Source of the DNA: an uncultured Clostridia bacterium
Lineage (GTDB): Bacteria; Bacillota; Clostridia; Christensenellales; CAG-314
Reading direction: 5' to 3'
Assembly (NCBI GenBank): GCA_947629985.1
Contig: CANRFV010000003.1
Location: 107,082-171,081, forward strand
Length of the DNA stretch: 64,000 nt
In this document: piece after piece, positions 32,911-43,228 of the stretch
Numbering within the stretch: the first letter of the stretch is position 1
Layout of the letters: every line of letters starts with the position of its first letter
Notes under the pieces: generated by a model
Database searches by the model: none
What the model saw: the letters and a program-made list of their open reading frames with translations, nothing else
What the model was told of the DNA's origin: nothing
Program-made: the position numbers and the translations under genes

Positions 32911-33357
32911 CTAATCCTTGTCGATAACGGGAGCGTCGGGCGGAGTGCCGTCGTCTTCGTTTTCGTCCGAAATGGCAAGGTCGTCTTCGTCGGCGGACGG
33001 TGAAGCGTTGTCGCCGTCGGCTTGGGGAAGCGCCTTTTGCTTGCCGGCAGTGCGCAAACCTACCACATCCTTGACGGGCAACGCAAACGCAACGCCCTGA
33101 CCTGCCGTTTTAAGCCCGACGGCGTGATACAACGCTTTGAGCACCGCTTCCTTTATGTCGCTTTCCACAAGGATAAGCACAATTTCTTTGCGCGGCTGGA
33201 TGGTAATGCCGAACAACGATTCCGCCTGCACATTGGCAGTGCCGTTGGCGCTTATTACCGTGCCGCCCTGTGCGCCCACTTCGCGCGCGGCCTTCATTAC
33301 TTCTTCCGAAAAGCCCGCATTTACTATACAAAATATCGCTTCGTACTTGTATTTCAT
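32911..33357 (-). CDS. PII-like signalling protein with acidic tail
   Basis: 148 residues. The first about 105 residues have the ferredoxin-like PII fold pattern (YEAIFCIVNAGFSEEVMKAA, GGTVISANGTA, then GQGVAFALPV). An Asp/Glu/Ser-rich tail of about 40 residues follows. It is 8 bases after a second PII-like gene and in one unit with a DUF1538 membrane protein. By analogy with GlnK-AmtB it may regulate that protein. Confidence 0.8.
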   Translation of the reverse strand: MKYKYEAIFCIVNAGFSEEVMKAAREVGAQGGTVISANGTANVQAESLFGITIQPRKEIVLILVESDIKEAVLKALYHAVGLKTAGQGVAFALPVKDVVGLRTAGKQKALPQADGDNASPSADEDDLAISDENEDDGTPPDAPVIDKD

Positions 33358-33365
33358 AAAATCAC

Positions 33366-33779
33366 CTACTCTTGCCTGTTGCTTAAAAACCGATATACCG
33401 CCACGCCCACGGTACTGCTTAGCGGAACGGTAAACGCAACGCCCTTGCCTTCGCGAATGGTTGCAAATTTGTTTTCCAATGTGGTAAGCGCCGCTTTTAC
33501 GTTGTCCTGACGGATAATGCTGAACAACACCTGTCGGTCGTCCTCGGAGGCGAGCAAACCGCTAAGTTTGTTGGCTGTGCCGTGCGCGGAAACGCTCATT
33601 TGCAAATTTACTTCAAACGATTGAAGCAGATCCAAATAAAATTCAGCCTTGTTGCGCGGCACTACCGTAATAAGCAGCGTAAGTTTGTACGGGGCAAGCG
33701 TGCGCTTGTCCTTGGGCGGCTTGTCTTTGTGCGGTTTTGCCGCCGCAATAGGCTTTGCTTTGGGTTTGAGATTAGCCAT
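33366..33779 (-). CDS. Second PII-like protein
   Basis: 137 residues with a basic Pro/Lys N-terminal extension (about 1-30), then a PII-like core (LTLLITVVPRNKAEFYLDLL, KGVAFTVPLSSTVG). The core ends with the same KGVAFTVP-type motif as the gene downstream. ATG at 33779 has AGGTG. It follows DUF1538 by 12 bases. Confidence 0.75.
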   Translation of the reverse strand: MANLKPKAKPIAAAKPHKDKPPKDKRTLAPYKLTLLITVVPRNKAEFYLDLLQSFEVNLQMSVSAHGTANKLSGLLASEDDRQVLFSIIRQDNVKAALTTLENKFATIREGKGVAFTVPLSSTVGVAVYRFLSNRQE

Positions 33780-33791
33780 AAACACCTGTTA

Positions 33792-35327
33792 TTACATAAA
33801 GTTTATTATCTGGTCGTCGTCGGCGCTGAGTATGCGCTTTTGGGCGATTTTGTTGCGAATATTGCGCGTCATTATGGCGCGGAAGCCCAACACCTGAATG
33901 GTGATCAGCGGCGTCATTGCCACCATTGCCACCACGCCGAACGCGTCGGTAAGCACCTTGTTTTCGCCCTGCAAAACGCAGCACGCGCCTATTGCAAAGG
34001 GCAAAATAAACGTAGAAGTAAGCGGACCGGAAGCCACGCCGCCGCTATCGAACGCAATTGCCGTGTATATGCGCGGAACAAAGAAACTTAGCCCCAACGA
34101 CAGCAAGTACCCGGGAATGATGTAGTACAGCAACGAAAAATCGAGATATATGCGCAAAACGGACAAGCCTATTGCAATGCCTTCGCCTACGGACAGCGCA
34201 ATCAGCATTGCGCGCTTGGTAATTACGCGGTTGGTTACTTCTTCTACCTGACGATTAAGCACATGGATTGCCGGTTCGGCAAGCACTACCACCGCGCCCA
34301 ATACTACGCCCACGGCAATAAGCGCGGCGGGCTGTTGCGCAAGACTTTGCCCCAACTTGAACCCGACAGGTAAAAAGCCCACCGATACGCTGGTCAAAAA
34401 CACCACCAACCCCACAAAAGTGTACGTCAAACCGATGGCAAGTTTTGCCAACTTTATGCGCGGAAGTTTTAGGCAGGTTATTTGCAACACGGCGAAAAAC
34501 ACTACAATCAGCCCCAACGCCAAGCCGACTTCCTTGGTTACGCGCCACATTGCGCTCAGGTAGGACATTGCAACGTTGTCGGCAATTACGTACTTGGTTG
34601 GGTCGAACACCTGCATGCCGGAAATGTCGCCTTTATTTAGAGTAAGCCCCAATATCAACACGGTAAGCACGGGACCTACCGAACTTAACGCAAGCAAACC
34701 AAAACTGTTTTCGGAAGTATCTTTGCCGCCCAACGTAGCCGCAATGCCCGCGCCGATAGCCATAATAAACGGTGCGGTAATGGGACCCGTTGTAACGCCG
34801 CCGCTATCAAACGACAAAGGCAAAAAGTCGCCCTTGCCCGACTCGAACAACAACGCCGCAAACGAAAACAGCAACATATAAAAGAACATAAGCATACCGG
34901 AAAGTTGTTTTTTGAATACTATGCGCATTACGCCCAGCAACAAAAACAGCCCCGTGCCTACGCCCACGGAAATTATCAAAATATAAGACGGAATTTGCGA
35001 AATTTGATTTGCCAATACGGACAAATCGGGCTCGGCAACGGTAATAAGCACGCCCATTGCAAAAACCGACGGCAACAAAACCGACATTTTGCGCGTTTTG
35101 GTAAGCCCCGTGCCGATGTAATCGCCCATAGGCGACATTGCCAGATCCGCGCCGTAGTTGAACAGCGAAATGCCCACGATAAACAACACCGCCGATATGC
35201 AAAAAGTTGCGATCTCGCGCCCGTTAAGCCCTGCCAACGGCGTGCAACACAACAACAGCACTATCGCCATTACGGGCAGTACCGAAAAAACCGATTCTCT
35301 CAACTTGACAAGCAGTGTGCGTACCAA
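33792..35327 (-). CDS. DUF1538 membrane protein
   Basis: 511 residues, about 12 hydrophobic helices in two related halves. Both halves carry a near-identical signature: DSGGVTTGPITAPFIMA in the first and DSGGVASGPLTSTFILP in the second, typical of DUF1538. The start is TTG with AAGGAGAGG upstream. It heads a unit with two PII-like genes, consistent with a regulated transporter. The substrate is unknown. Confidence 0.85.
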   Translation of the reverse strand: MVRTLLVKLRESVFSVLPVMAIVLLLCCTPLAGLNGREIATFCISAVLFIVGISLFNYGADLAMSPMGDYIGTGLTKTRKMSVLLPSVFAMGVLITVAEPDLSVLANQISQIPSYILIISVGVGTGLFLLLGVMRIVFKKQLSGMLMFFYMLLFSFAALLFESGKGDFLPLSFDSGGVTTGPITAPFIMAIGAGIAATLGGKDTSENSFGLLALSSVGPVLTVLILGLTLNKGDISGMQVFDPTKYVIADNVAMSYLSAMWRVTKEVGLALGLIVVFFAVLQITCLKLPRIKLAKLAIGLTYTFVGLVVFLTSVSVGFLPVGFKLGQSLAQQPAALIAVGVVLGAVVVLAEPAIHVLNRQVEEVTNRVITKRAMLIALSVGEGIAIGLSVLRIYLDFSLLYYIIPGYLLSLGLSFFVPRIYTAIAFDSGGVASGPLTSTFILPFAIGACCVLQGENKVLTDAFGVVAMVAMTPLITIQVLGFRAIMTRNIRNKIAQKRILSADDDQIINFM

Positions 35328-35350
35328 AATAAATTCCTCTCCTTGATATT

Positions 35351-35379
35351 ATAGTAACATTAAAAACGAATTTTTGCAA
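35351..35379 (-). promoter_or_regulatory. Promoter of the DUF1538-PII unit
   Basis: TTGCAA (35374-35379), 17 bp, TACTAT (35351-35356) on the minus strand, immediately upstream of the ribosome site. Confidence 0.65.
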
Positions 35380-35452
35380 CAAATATAAGGCTTTTGGGGC
35401 GGATAGACAACCGACGCGGCAACAAAGCGGCATATTTACACGTGCGCATAGG

Positions 35453-35640
35453 GGCAAATATGACACAAAACTGCCAATATAATGAAAGGTTGGAGCATAT
35501 ATGACACAAAAATGCCGATATGGCGAAAAGTTGGAGCAAATATAACCCGCCGCTATGACACAAAACGTGGGCAAATATGGCGCAAAACCGCTACGAGAAT
35601 GAAAAGTTGAAGCATATATGACGCAAAAATGCCGTTATAA
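35453..35640. repeat. Degenerate tandem repeat of about 40 bp
   Basis: Four to five units that begin GCAAATATGACACAAAA or GCATATATGACGCAAAA and end GAAAAGTTGGA-like. Short frames across them are not supported as genes. Confidence 0.65.
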
Positions 35641-35643
35641 CGC

Positions 35644-35685
35644 AAAAAAAAGCGCAGCCCTTGCGCGGCATTTGTGCAAGGGCTG
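35644..35685 (-). terminator. Terminator of the LRR lipoprotein gene
   Basis: CAGCCCTTGC and GCAAGGGCTG arms with a run of eight T on the minus strand. Confidence 0.9.
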
Positions 35686-35726
35686 TTGTGCTTAATGCAA
35701 TTTATGTTTAATGGGGCGCACGATGG

Positions 35727-37613
35727 TCAATGTTGTTCGGCGTCTTGGCGCGTAGCACCCCAAACGACGGGGTGGCGACTATTTCCACCACAGTCTAAAT
35801 AATTCCAAGTGGAATCCCAGCCTGACGGTTGTTCGGCCGCTTCGCAATAAATGGTAATGTTGGAGCAACAGTAAAAGACTCTACTGCCCATATTTGTAAC
35901 ACTTTTGGGTATAAAAATCGATGTCAGATTGTCGCAATACTCGAACGCGGCGCGCCCAATGCTTTCAAGTTTGCTGTTTGCGCCGAAATTTACAGTGGCA
36001 AGTCTTGTACAATTGTCGAAAGCGTAATCGCCAATACTTGTTACGCTGTCGGGAATTATTACCGATGTAAGCCAGCCGCAAAATCGGAAAGCGTAATCGC
36101 CTATACTTGTTACATTGTCGGGAATGGTTATTGATTTAAGACTGTTGCAATTCTCGAAAGCGCTCCTGCCAATACTTTCAAGTTTGCTGTTTGCGCCGAA
36201 ATTTACAGTGGCAAGACTACTGCAACCAGAGAAAGTGAAAGAGCCTATACTTGTTACGCTGCCTGGTATGGTTATAGATATAAGGCTACCGCAATACTCA
36301 AAAGCGTAATCGCCAATACTTTCGAGTTTGCTGTTTGCACTGATGTTTACCGTAGCAAGATTCTCACAATAACTGAAAGCCCCATCATCTATATGTGTTA
36401 TGCTGTCGGGTATGATTATCGAGATAAGATTACGACAGTAAAAGAAAGAACCGCAATCTATACTTGTTACTATATAATCTTTGCCTTTATATTGAACATT
36501 GGACGGTATTGTAACATCGCCGGAATAATTATTGCCATGCACCTTTGCTTGGCTATCCTTAAGGCCGTAATGTATCCCGTCAACAATATCGTACACATAG
36601 CCGTCATCTGCAACATTGTTTTGCTTACAATTCCATATAACAGGACAATAATATCCATTTATATCTATATTCCAATTAGAATCCCAACCTGACGGTTGCT
36701 CCGATGACTCACAGTAAATTATCAATGAGTAACAACCCCAAAATGGGGCATAAGATATGTTTGTTACCCCATCATGAATAAAAATTTGTGTCAAACTTAA
36801 ACACCAACGAAAAGCGGCCTCTTCTATACTTTCAAGTTTACTATTATCGCCAAATTTTACCGTAGTAAGATTTTCACAAGCGGCAAAAGCCCCCTCTCCA
36901 ATAGTTTTTACACTATCGGGTATATCTATTGACGTAAGACTGCTGCAACCGAAGAAAGCGCCTTCATCTATACTTGTTACGCTATCGGGGATAGTGATTG
37001 ATATAAGACTACTACAACCGCGGAAAATTTCATCGCCAATACTTTCAATTTTGCTGTTTGCCCCAAAATTTACAGTAGCAAGATTATAGCAATTGCCGAA
37101 AGCGGACTCGCCAATTATTGTTACACTGTTCGGAATTGTTATCGATACAAGGCTTTCTCTGCACTCCCAAAAGGCGTCAACACCAGTTCCTACCACGGGC
37201 AGGTCGTTGTAGGTATCGGGAATGTTGACATGCGCGGCTGTACCGTTATATTTTGTCAATATATAACCGTCGTCGGATTGCTCGAAAGTAAAGTCGTCCC
37301 AATTGACATCGTTTTGGTAACCGCATACCGAACAAACGTTATTTACCAATGTGTGCGCGGCGTTATCTGCCGTTACGTCGTGTCCGCAAGTGGCTGCGTG
37401 CCAATGCTCGGCGTCGCTAATGCTCCACTCTTGTGCAAAAGTGTGTTGGTGCGTAGGTTTGTCGCCGCCGCCCTGGTTACCACCGCCGCCCTGTCCGCCG
37501 TTGGGGTCGTTGCCTTTGTGCGGATCGTCGGGCGTGCATGCCGCAACGGTTATTGCCGCAATTAGCAACAACACAAGCAGCAAAATTACAATAACTTTGC
37601 GTGAGTTCTTCAT
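35727..37613 (-). CDS. BspA-like leucine-rich-repeat lipoprotein
   Basis: 628 residues. Lipoprotein signal with lipobox VAAC (Cys26); Gly-rich linker; a Cys/His module (HQHTF to CSVCGY, about residues 55-105); then LRR_5 repeats of about 23 residues from about 130 to 610 (SLTSIDIPDSVKTIGEGAF, LATVNFGANSKLESIG). Repeat types alternate a SITIPDSVTSIG form with a TVNFGANSKLESIG form. Such proteins are anchored in the outer membrane face or envelope and often bind host or carbohydrate surfaces. SD AAAGGAGAC. A structured RNA and a terminator lie directly upstream. Confidence 0.92.
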   Translation of the reverse strand: MKNSRKVIVILLLVLLLIAAITVAACTPDDPHKGNDPNGGQGGGGNQGGGDKPTHQHTFAQEWSISDAEHWHAATCGHDVTADNAAHTLVNNVCSVCGYQNDVNWDDFTFEQSDDGYILTKYNGTAAHVNIPDTYNDLPVVGTGVDAFWECRESLVSITIPNSVTIIGESAFGNCYNLATVNFGANSKIESIGDEIFRGCSSLISITIPDSVTSIDEGAFFGCSSLTSIDIPDSVKTIGEGAFAACENLTTVKFGDNSKLESIEEAAFRWCLSLTQIFIHDGVTNISYAPFWGCYSLIIYCESSEQPSGWDSNWNIDINGYYCPVIWNCKQNNVADDGYVYDIVDGIHYGLKDSQAKVHGNNYSGDVTIPSNVQYKGKDYIVTSIDCGSFFYCRNLISIIIPDSITHIDDGAFSYCENLATVNISANSKLESIGDYAFEYCGSLISITIPGSVTSIGSFTFSGCSSLATVNFGANSKLESIGRSAFENCNSLKSITIPDNVTSIGDYAFRFCGWLTSVIIPDSVTSIGDYAFDNCTRLATVNFGANSKLESIGRAAFEYCDNLTSIFIPKSVTNMGSRVFYCCSNITIYCEAAEQPSGWDSTWNYLDCGGNSRHPVVWGATRQDAEQH

Positions 37614-37638
37614 AATTCGTCTCCTTTTGTAATGTAAT

Positions 37639-37804
37639 AAAAAAAGTGCCGTCTCTACCGAAACGGCACCTGTAAAGCGCCTATTCGCGTAGCTGCGACA
37701 CTAGTTTACAATACACTATTGTTGTGAAATATATTGTGCGAATAAGTAACACTTTACCAAAGTAAGTGTTTTCACAACAATAAAGAGTATTAAACTGTGT
37801 CGCA
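37639..37804 (-). ncRNA. Structured RNA unit 1 ahead of the LRR gene
   Basis: The transcript expected from 37810-37838 begins at a long imperfect hairpin, arms TGCGACAC (37694-37701) and GTGTCGCA (37797-37804). Inner stems include ATTGTTGTGAA with TTCACAACAAT, and AACACTT with AAGTGTT. A linker follows, then the terminator GTGCCGT/ACGGCAC (37639-37669) with T7. The terminator ends a few bases from the LRR ribosome site. It could be a free small RNA or an attenuator leader. Confidence 0.7.
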
Positions 37805-37809
37805 ATTGT

Positions 37810-37838
37810 ATTGTACAATACCGCGGGGTAAATGTCAA
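37810..37838 (-). promoter_or_regulatory. Promoter of RNA unit 1
   Basis: TTGACA (37833-37838), 17 bp, TACAAT (37810-37815) on the minus strand. The predicted start coincides with the base of the long hairpin. Confidence 0.85.
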
Positions 37839-38143
37839 TAAATAAAACCGACTTTGCCCTAGGCGTGCATTGCCGCAGCCGACAGCAAAACGCTACCGTA
37901 TGCGCGATTACTGTCTGCCGACTAACAAAAAAGTACGGCAACCGAAGTTGTCGTACCAAAAACACAAACTCCGATTGTCGCCAAACAAATTTTATATAGC
38001 ACGATTACGCCCACATAAACGGAATTTGCATTTTTCCTATTAGGTCGTGAGTGCAATCGAAAAAAATACTATATATAAATTTGTTTGGCATATTTATTGT
38101 ATAACAAAAATCTACTGTTGTCAATTTGTAGAAATTGTTAAAC

Positions 38144-38303
38144 AAAAAAAGTGCCGTCTCTACCGAAACGGCACTTGTAGATGCGTGTCCCGATAGTTAC
38201 CACACTACTTCCAACGTGCATTTACACATTTGAAACAAGACACACTAATCTACCCTGATTTAGTGTGTGCAAATGCACTGAATATTGGAAATAATGTGGT
38301 AAC
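38144..38303 (-). ncRNA. Structured RNA unit 2, twin of unit 1
   Basis: Same design with different stem sequence. A 108-base imperfect hairpin (38196-38303) has stems GTTACCACA/TGTGGTAAC, TTCCAA/TTGGAA, GTGCATTT/AAATGCAC and ACACACTAA with its partner. It is followed by the identical terminator stem and T7 (38144-38174). The stem sequences are unlike unit 1, yet promoter, layout and terminator are conserved. Confidence 0.7.
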
Positions 38304-38306
38304 TAA

Positions 38307-38335
38307 ATTGTACAACAACCCCAACACGATGTCAA
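38307..38335 (-). promoter_or_regulatory. Promoter of RNA unit 2
   Basis: TTGACA (38330-38335), 17 bp, TACAAT (38307-38312) on the minus strand, identical boxes and spacing to unit 1. Confidence 0.85.
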
Positions 38336-38604
38336 CCAACTGCGTAATTTTTCCGTAAAAGCAGAAAAGTGTTATTTTGCCTTGCGGCAAAGTTAAGGTT
38401 GACTTTATTTGAAAATTATTATTGGCGAAAAAGATATTTTTTAGGCAATTGTATTGTATGGAACAAATTGTTTAAGTTACCATTCATTAGACGTTTGCAA
38501 AAATAATATTTAATGTTAAGACAATATTTAATGTTAGGCAATGCCGTACTGTTGCAACGACAGATAATGTCGTTTGCAAGGGGTGGTGATTTTCGGCGGG
38601 GAAC
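38336..38604. other. AT-rich intergenic stretch
   Basis: No gene is seen. It holds TTTGCCTTGCGGCAAA near 38393 (the recurrent short palindrome) and a doubled AATATTTAATGTTA word near 38505-38535. Confidence 0.5.
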
Positions 38605-38639
38605 AAAAAAACCTCAACCCTACGGTTGAGGTTTTTTTA
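38605..38639 (-). terminator. Terminator of tuf
   Basis: AACCTCAACC and GGTTGAGGTT arms flanked by A and T runs, bidirectional in form, 19 bases after the tuf stop. Confidence 0.95.
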
Positions 38640-38657
38640 TGAGTTTATCTGTTGCTG

Positions 38658-39869
38658 TTAAGCAATAATTTTGCTAACAACGCCGGAACCAACTGTATGA
38701 CCGCCTTCACGGATAGCGAAACGCAAACCTTCTTCCATAGCGATGGGAGTAATCAAAGCAACTTTGATATGGGTGTGGTCGCCGGGCATTACCATTTCCA
38801 CACCGGGGTCAAGTTCGATAGAACCTGTAACGTCGGTTGTACGGAAATAGAATTGGGGACGGTAGCCCTTGAAGAACGGACTATGACGGCCGCCTTCTTC
38901 CTTGGTAAGTACGTATACCTGACCTTCGAATTCCTTGTGGGGAGTAACGCTCTTGGGTTTGGCAACTACTTGTCCGCGTTCTACTTCCTTACGGTCGATA
39001 CCGCGAAGAAGCAAACCGACGTTGTCGCCTGCAAACGCTTCGTCCAAAAGTTTACGGAACATTTCTACGCCCGTAACAACGGATGTTTTGATTTCGTCTT
39101 TGAGACCGACGATTTCGACGGGGTCAGAGGGTTTTACGCTGCCGCGCTCTACTCTGCCTGTTGCAACCGTGCCGCGGCCCGTAATGGTAAATACGTCTTC
39201 GACGGGCATAAGGAAGGGTTTGTCGGTATCACGTGCGGGGGTGGGAATGTAGTTATCCACAGCGTCCATCAAGTCGAGAATGGGTTTGTAAACGGGGTCT
39301 GCAAGGTTGGTGTTGCCTGCAATTGCCGCGTCCATCGCTTTCTTGGCGGAGCCCTTGATCACGGGCAGTTCGTCGCCGGGGAATTCGTACTTGGAAAGAA
39401 GTTCTCTTACTTCCATTTCTACAAGTTCCAAAAGTTCATCGTCGTCAACAAGGTCGGTCTTGTTCATAAATACTACGATGTAGGGAACGCCTACCTGACG
39501 TGCAAGCAAGATATGCTCACGCGTTTGCGGCATGGGACCGTCTGCTGCGGATACAACAAGGATTGCTCCGTCCATTTGTGCGGCGCCGGTGATCATGTTC
39601 TTTACATAGTCGGCGTGTCCCGGGCAGTCTACGTGCGCATAGTGGCGTTTGTCCGTTTGATATTCGACGTGCGCGGTGTTGATTGTAATACCACGGGCTC
39701 TTTCTTCCGGAGCCTTGTCGATTTCATCGTACTTCATAACCTCGGCTTTACCTTGCATAGCCATAACCATTGTGATTGCAGCCGTAAGGGTGGTCTTGCC
39801 GTGGTCTACGTGTCCGATAGTTCCGATGTTGACGTGCGGTTTGCTTCTGTCAAATTTCGCTTTTGCCAT
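38658..39869 (-). CDS. tuf: Elongation factor Tu
   Basis: 403 residues. G1 [10 protein letters not shown]3 [10 protein letters not shown]4 NKTD, and domain II/III segments ([22 protein letters not shown]) are all intact. It delivers aminoacyl-tRNA to the ribosome. SD AGGAGG. Separated from fusA by 180 bases with its own promoter (39990-40018). Confidence 0.99.
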   Translation of the reverse strand: MAKAKFDRSKPHVNIGTIGHVDHGKTTLTAAITMVMAMQGKAEVMKYDEIDKAPEERARGITINTAHVEYQTDKRHYAHVDCPGHADYVKNMITGAAQMDGAILVVSAADGPMPQTREHILLARQVGVPYIVVFMNKTDLVDDDELLELVEMEVRELLSKYEFPGDELPVIKGSAKKAMDAAIAGNTNLADPVYKPILDLMDAVDNYIPTPARDTDKPFLMPVEDVFTITGRGTVATGRVERGSVKPSDPVEIVGLKDEIKTSVVTGVEMFRKLLDEAFAGDNVGLLLRGIDRKEVERGQVVAKPKSVTPHKEFEGQVYVLTKEEGGRHSPFFKGYRPQFYFRTTDVTGSIELDPGVEMVMPGDHTHIKVALITPIAMEEGLRFAIREGGHTVGSGVVSKIIA

Positions 39870-39989
39870 TGTTTTGTTTCCTCCTGATTTTAAGTAATAA
39901 GTCTTTATTTTTATTTTTTGTTTTGCTGTTATTGCGGTACTTATTGTACCTTACTGCGCGCGCAATGCGCTTGGCAGCCTATTAAACGT

Positions 39990-40018
39990 ATTATACAATA
40001 TTTTTGTGTTTTGGTAAA
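39990..40018 (-). promoter_or_regulatory. Predicted tuf promoter
   Basis: TTTACC (40013-40018), 17 bp, TATAAT (39990-39995) on the minus strand, in the fusA-tuf gap. Confidence 0.6.
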
Positions 40019-40049
40019 TACTTTTTGCAAAAATAATTTGTCAAATACG

Positions 40050-42149
40050 TTATTTTGCAGAGTTGTTCTGCACTATTTTGTCGCGAATGGTTTTGGGCAC
40101 TTCCGCAAAGTGGTCAAATTGCATTGTGTAATTGCCCCTGCCCTGCGTGCGGCTGCGCAAATCGGTTGCGTAACCGAACATTTCCGCCAAGGGAATAAAC
40201 GCGTGTACCACCTGTACGCCGTTGCGCATTTCTATGCCCGATACGTTGCCGCGGCGCGACGATACGTTGCCCATTACGTCGCCCAGATATTCGTCCGGCA
40301 TGGTAATTTCCACCTTCATCATCGGCTCCAACAATACGGGGTCGGCAATTGCAGCGGCATTTTTGAACGCCAGCGAACCGGCAATTTTGAATGCCATTTC
40401 CGAACTGTCTACGGGGTGGAAACTGCCGTCGAACACGGTAACTTTGAAATCGACTACTTCGTAGCCCGCCAAAGGACCGGTTTTGGACGCTTCGACAATA
40501 CCGTTGTTGATGGGTTGAATGTACTCCTTGGGAATACTGCCGCCCACGGTTGCGTCGACAAATTCGTACCCCTTGCCCGCTTCTTGCGGTTCGAGACGAA
40601 TTTTGCAGTGGCCGTATTGACCCTTGCCGCCCGATTGACGGACGTATTTGCCTTCCGCTTCGACAGCCTTGCGAATAGTTTCGCGGTAGGATACCTGCGG
40701 CTGACCGACGTTGGCTTCGACCTTGAATTCGCGCAACAATCTGTCTACGATGATTTCCAAGTGTAACTCGCCCATACCGGCAATGATGGTTTGACCCGTT
40801 TCCTTGTCGGTATACGTTTTGAAAGTGGGGTCTTCTTCCGCCAATTTGACGAGAGCGAGAGTCATCTTTTCCTGACCGGCTTTTGTTTTGGGTTCGATAG
40901 CCACCTTGATTACCGGTTCGGGGAATACCATACTGTCCAGCACGATGGGGTGCTTTTCTTCGCACAGAGTGTCGCCCGTGGTTGTGTCTTTAAGCCCCAC
41001 CAACGCCACTATTTCGCCCGCGTACGTCTCTTCGATCTCTTCGCGCTGAGCGGCGTGCATTTGCAAAACTTTTGTAATGCGTTCGCGCTTGCTCTTGGTG
41101 GAATTGTACACGTAACTGCCCGCCTGCAACGTTCCGCTGTAAACGCGGCAATATGCCAACTTGCCTACAAACGGATCGGCAACGATCTTGAATACCAAGC
41201 CGCAAAACGGCTCGTCATCGTCGGTTTTGCGCACGATTTTTACGCTTTCGTCGTCCACGTCCATACCGACTACATGGTCGATATCAACGGGGCTGGGAAG
41301 GTAGTCGCACACGGCGTCGAGCAACTTTTGGATACCTTTGTTTTTGTAAGCCGTTCCGCACAAAACGGGGTTGACTTTAAGTTCGATAACCGCCTTGCGC
41401 AACGCGGTTTTTATTTCCGCAACGGACAAGTCGCCTTCGGCAAAAAACTTTTCCATAAGGACGTCGTCCGTACCCGCCACAAATTCGACCAATTCGTCGT
41501 GCGCGCGGTTTACCGCTTGTACCATATCGGCGGGAACGTCGCATTCGTCTATGTGCGTGCCCGTGGGGTCGTTGTAAATAAACGCGCGTTTGGTAATTAC
41601 GTCCACTACGCCGCGGAATGTTTCTTCCTTGCCGATGGGCAATTGAATGGGCATTGCGTTGGCTTTGAGACGTTCGCGCATCATTTTGACAACGTTGTCG
41701 AAATTGGCGCCGTTGATATCCATTTTGTTTACGAACGCAATGCGCGGAACGTTATACTTGGACGCTTGGTGCCATACGGTTTCACTTTGCGGTTCTACGC
41801 CGCCTTTTGCGCAAAATACCGCCACTGCGCCGTCCAGCACACGCAACGAACGCTCTACTTCGACGGTAAAGTCTACGTGTCCCGGCGTGTCGATAAGGTT
41901 GATGCGGTAATCTACGCCGTCGTAATGATTGAGCCAATGAACGGTAGTTGCGGCGCTTGCGATGGTTATGCCGCGTTCCTGTTCCTGAGCCATACTATCC
42001 ATGACAGCCGTACCTTCGTGAACTTCGCCCAATTTGCGCGTTTTACCGCTGAAAAACAGTATTCTTTCGCTGGTTGTTGTCTTGCCTGCGTCGATGTGCG
42101 CCATTATACCGATATTGCGCACATTTTGCAGGGGATATATTCTTGCCAT
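40050..42149 (-). CDS. fusA: Elongation factor G
   Basis: 699 residues. G1 [10 protein letters not shown]3 [10 protein letters not shown]4 NKMD, domain IV with [10 protein letters not shown], and the domain V signature ([11 protein letters not shown]). It catalyses translocation. It is 30 bases after rpsG in the str-operon order. Confidence 0.99.
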   Translation of the reverse strand: MARIYPLQNVRNIGIMAHIDAGKTTTSERILFFSGKTRKLGEVHEGTAVMDSMAQEQERGITIASAATTVHWLNHYDGVDYRINLIDTPGHVDFTVEVERSLRVLDGAVAVFCAKGGVEPQSETVWHQASKYNVPRIAFVNKMDINGANFDNVVKMMRERLKANAMPIQLPIGKEETFRGVVDVITKRAFIYNDPTGTHIDECDVPADMVQAVNRAHDELVEFVAGTDDVLMEKFFAEGDLSVAEIKTALRKAVIELKVNPVLCGTAYKNKGIQKLLDAVCDYLPSPVDIDHVVGMDVDDESVKIVRKTDDDEPFCGLVFKIVADPFVGKLAYCRVYSGTLQAGSYVYNSTKSKRERITKVLQMHAAQREEIEETYAGEIVALVGLKDTTTGDTLCEEKHPIVLDSMVFPEPVIKVAIEPKTKAGQEKMTLALVKLAEEDPTFKTYTDKETGQTIIAGMGELHLEIIVDRLLREFKVEANVGQPQVSYRETIRKAVEAEGKYVRQSGGKGQYGHCKIRLEPQEAGKGYEFVDATVGGSIPKEYIQPINNGIVEASKTGPLAGYEVVDFKVTVFDGSFHPVDSSEMAFKIAGSLAFKNAAAIADPVLLEPMMKVEITMPDEYLGDVMGNVSSRRGNVSGIEMRNGVQVVHAFIPLAEMFGYATDLRSRTQGRGNYTMQFDHFAEVPKTIRDKIVQNNSAK

Positions 42150-42179
42150 ATAAACCTACTAAACTCCTGATTTGTTAAA

Positions 42180-42650
42180 TTACCATCTGAAATGCGCAAA
42201 CGCCTTGTTTGCTTCCGCCGAACGGTGCATTTCTTCTTTTCTTTTGAAAGCGTTGCCTGTTTCGTTGTAAGCGTCCATCAACTCGCCCGCAAGTCTGAGA
42301 TACATATTTCTCTCGCTGCGTTTGCGTGCAAACTGAACCAACCAACGTATAGCAAGCGTTTGACGACGCTCGGGACGTACTTCCATAGGTACTTGATAGT
42401 TTGCGCCGCCTACGCGCCTTGCTTTACATTCCAACATAGGCATTAAGTTGTTGATTGCTTTGTTAAACACTTCCATCGGGTCCACACCCATCTTGGCGCT
42501 GATTTCGTCAAACGCGCCGTAAACGATTTCCTGTGCGGTACCCTTTTTGCCGTCCTGCATAACTTGGTTGATAACTTTTGTTACCACCTTGCTGCCGTAC
42601 ACGGGATCGGGTAGAACGTCCCTTTTGGGAACGCCGCTTCTTCTTGGCAT
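42180..42650 (-). CDS. rpsG: 30S ribosomal protein S7
   Basis: 156 residues, [20 protein letters not shown], with the 16S-binding basic helices and [18 protein letters not shown] ([10 protein letters not shown] in part). It nucleates assembly of the 30S head. SD AAGGAGG. Confidence 0.98.
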   Translation of the reverse strand: MPRRSGVPKRDVLPDPVYGSKVVTKVINQVMQDGKKGTAQEIVYGAFDEISAKMGVDPMEVFNKAINNLMPMLECKARRVGGANYQVPMEVRPERRQTLAIRWLVQFARKRSERNMYLRLAGELMDAYNETGNAFKRKEEMHRSAEANKAFAHFRW

Positions 42651-42853
42651 TGTGTTTGTCCTCCTTTTACGATATTTTTTAATTTTGTTTTACCAAATAC
42701 AGCCAACTCGACGTACCGCTCCATTGGTACGGAGAAACTTCTGTCTTACAGCGGACTGCGCCGCCGACATACTGCTTACTCGGCGAAAAGTCAAAATTAA
42801 AAAATACAAACTCCGACTATTCACCAATTGAACTGTAATTTACATCCTAACGG

Positions 42854-43228
42854 TTATTTTTTAGGACGTTTTGCGCCGTACTTGGAACGGGCTTGTCTGC
42901 GGTTTGCCACACCTGCCGTATCCAACGTACCGCGAATAATGTGGTAACGAATACCGGGCAAATCACGAACTCTGCCGCCGCGAATCAATACAACGCTGTG
43001 CTCTTGAAGATTGTGGCCTTCGCCGGGAATGTAGCATGTACCTTCCATACCGTTGGTACGGCGTACACGAGCAATCTTACGCAGAGCGGAATTGGGCTTT
43101 TTGGGAGAAGTGGTCGTTACGTTAAGACATACGCCGCGCTTTTGCGGACAGCTGTCCAACAAGGGCGCTTTGCTCTTTTCGGCTTCGCTTCTTCTGCCTT
43201 GCCTGATCAATTGGTTGATTGTTGCCAT
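42854..43228 (-). CDS. rpsL: 30S ribosomal protein S12
   Basis: 124 residues from [13 protein letters not shown]. The decoding-centre motifs [18 protein letters not shown] and [11 protein letters not shown] are present. KKPNSA carries the lysine where streptomycin resistance changes occur in other bacteria; here the wild-type residue is seen. SD GGAGG fixes the start at 43228; an upstream in-frame extension is not S12-like. The 200-base gap to rpsG has no gene. Confidence 0.98.
   Translation of the reverse strand: MATINQLIRQGRRSEAEKSKAPLLDSCPQKRGVCLNVTTTSPKKPNSALRKIARVRRTNGMEGTCYIPGEGHNLQEHSVVLIRGGRVRDLPGIRYHIIRGTLDTAGVANRRQARSKYGAKRPKK

Noticed and set aside
35224..35574. Short minus-strand frames over the 40-bp tandem repeat
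   Set aside because: They are by-products of the repeat and overlap the promoter of DUF1538.
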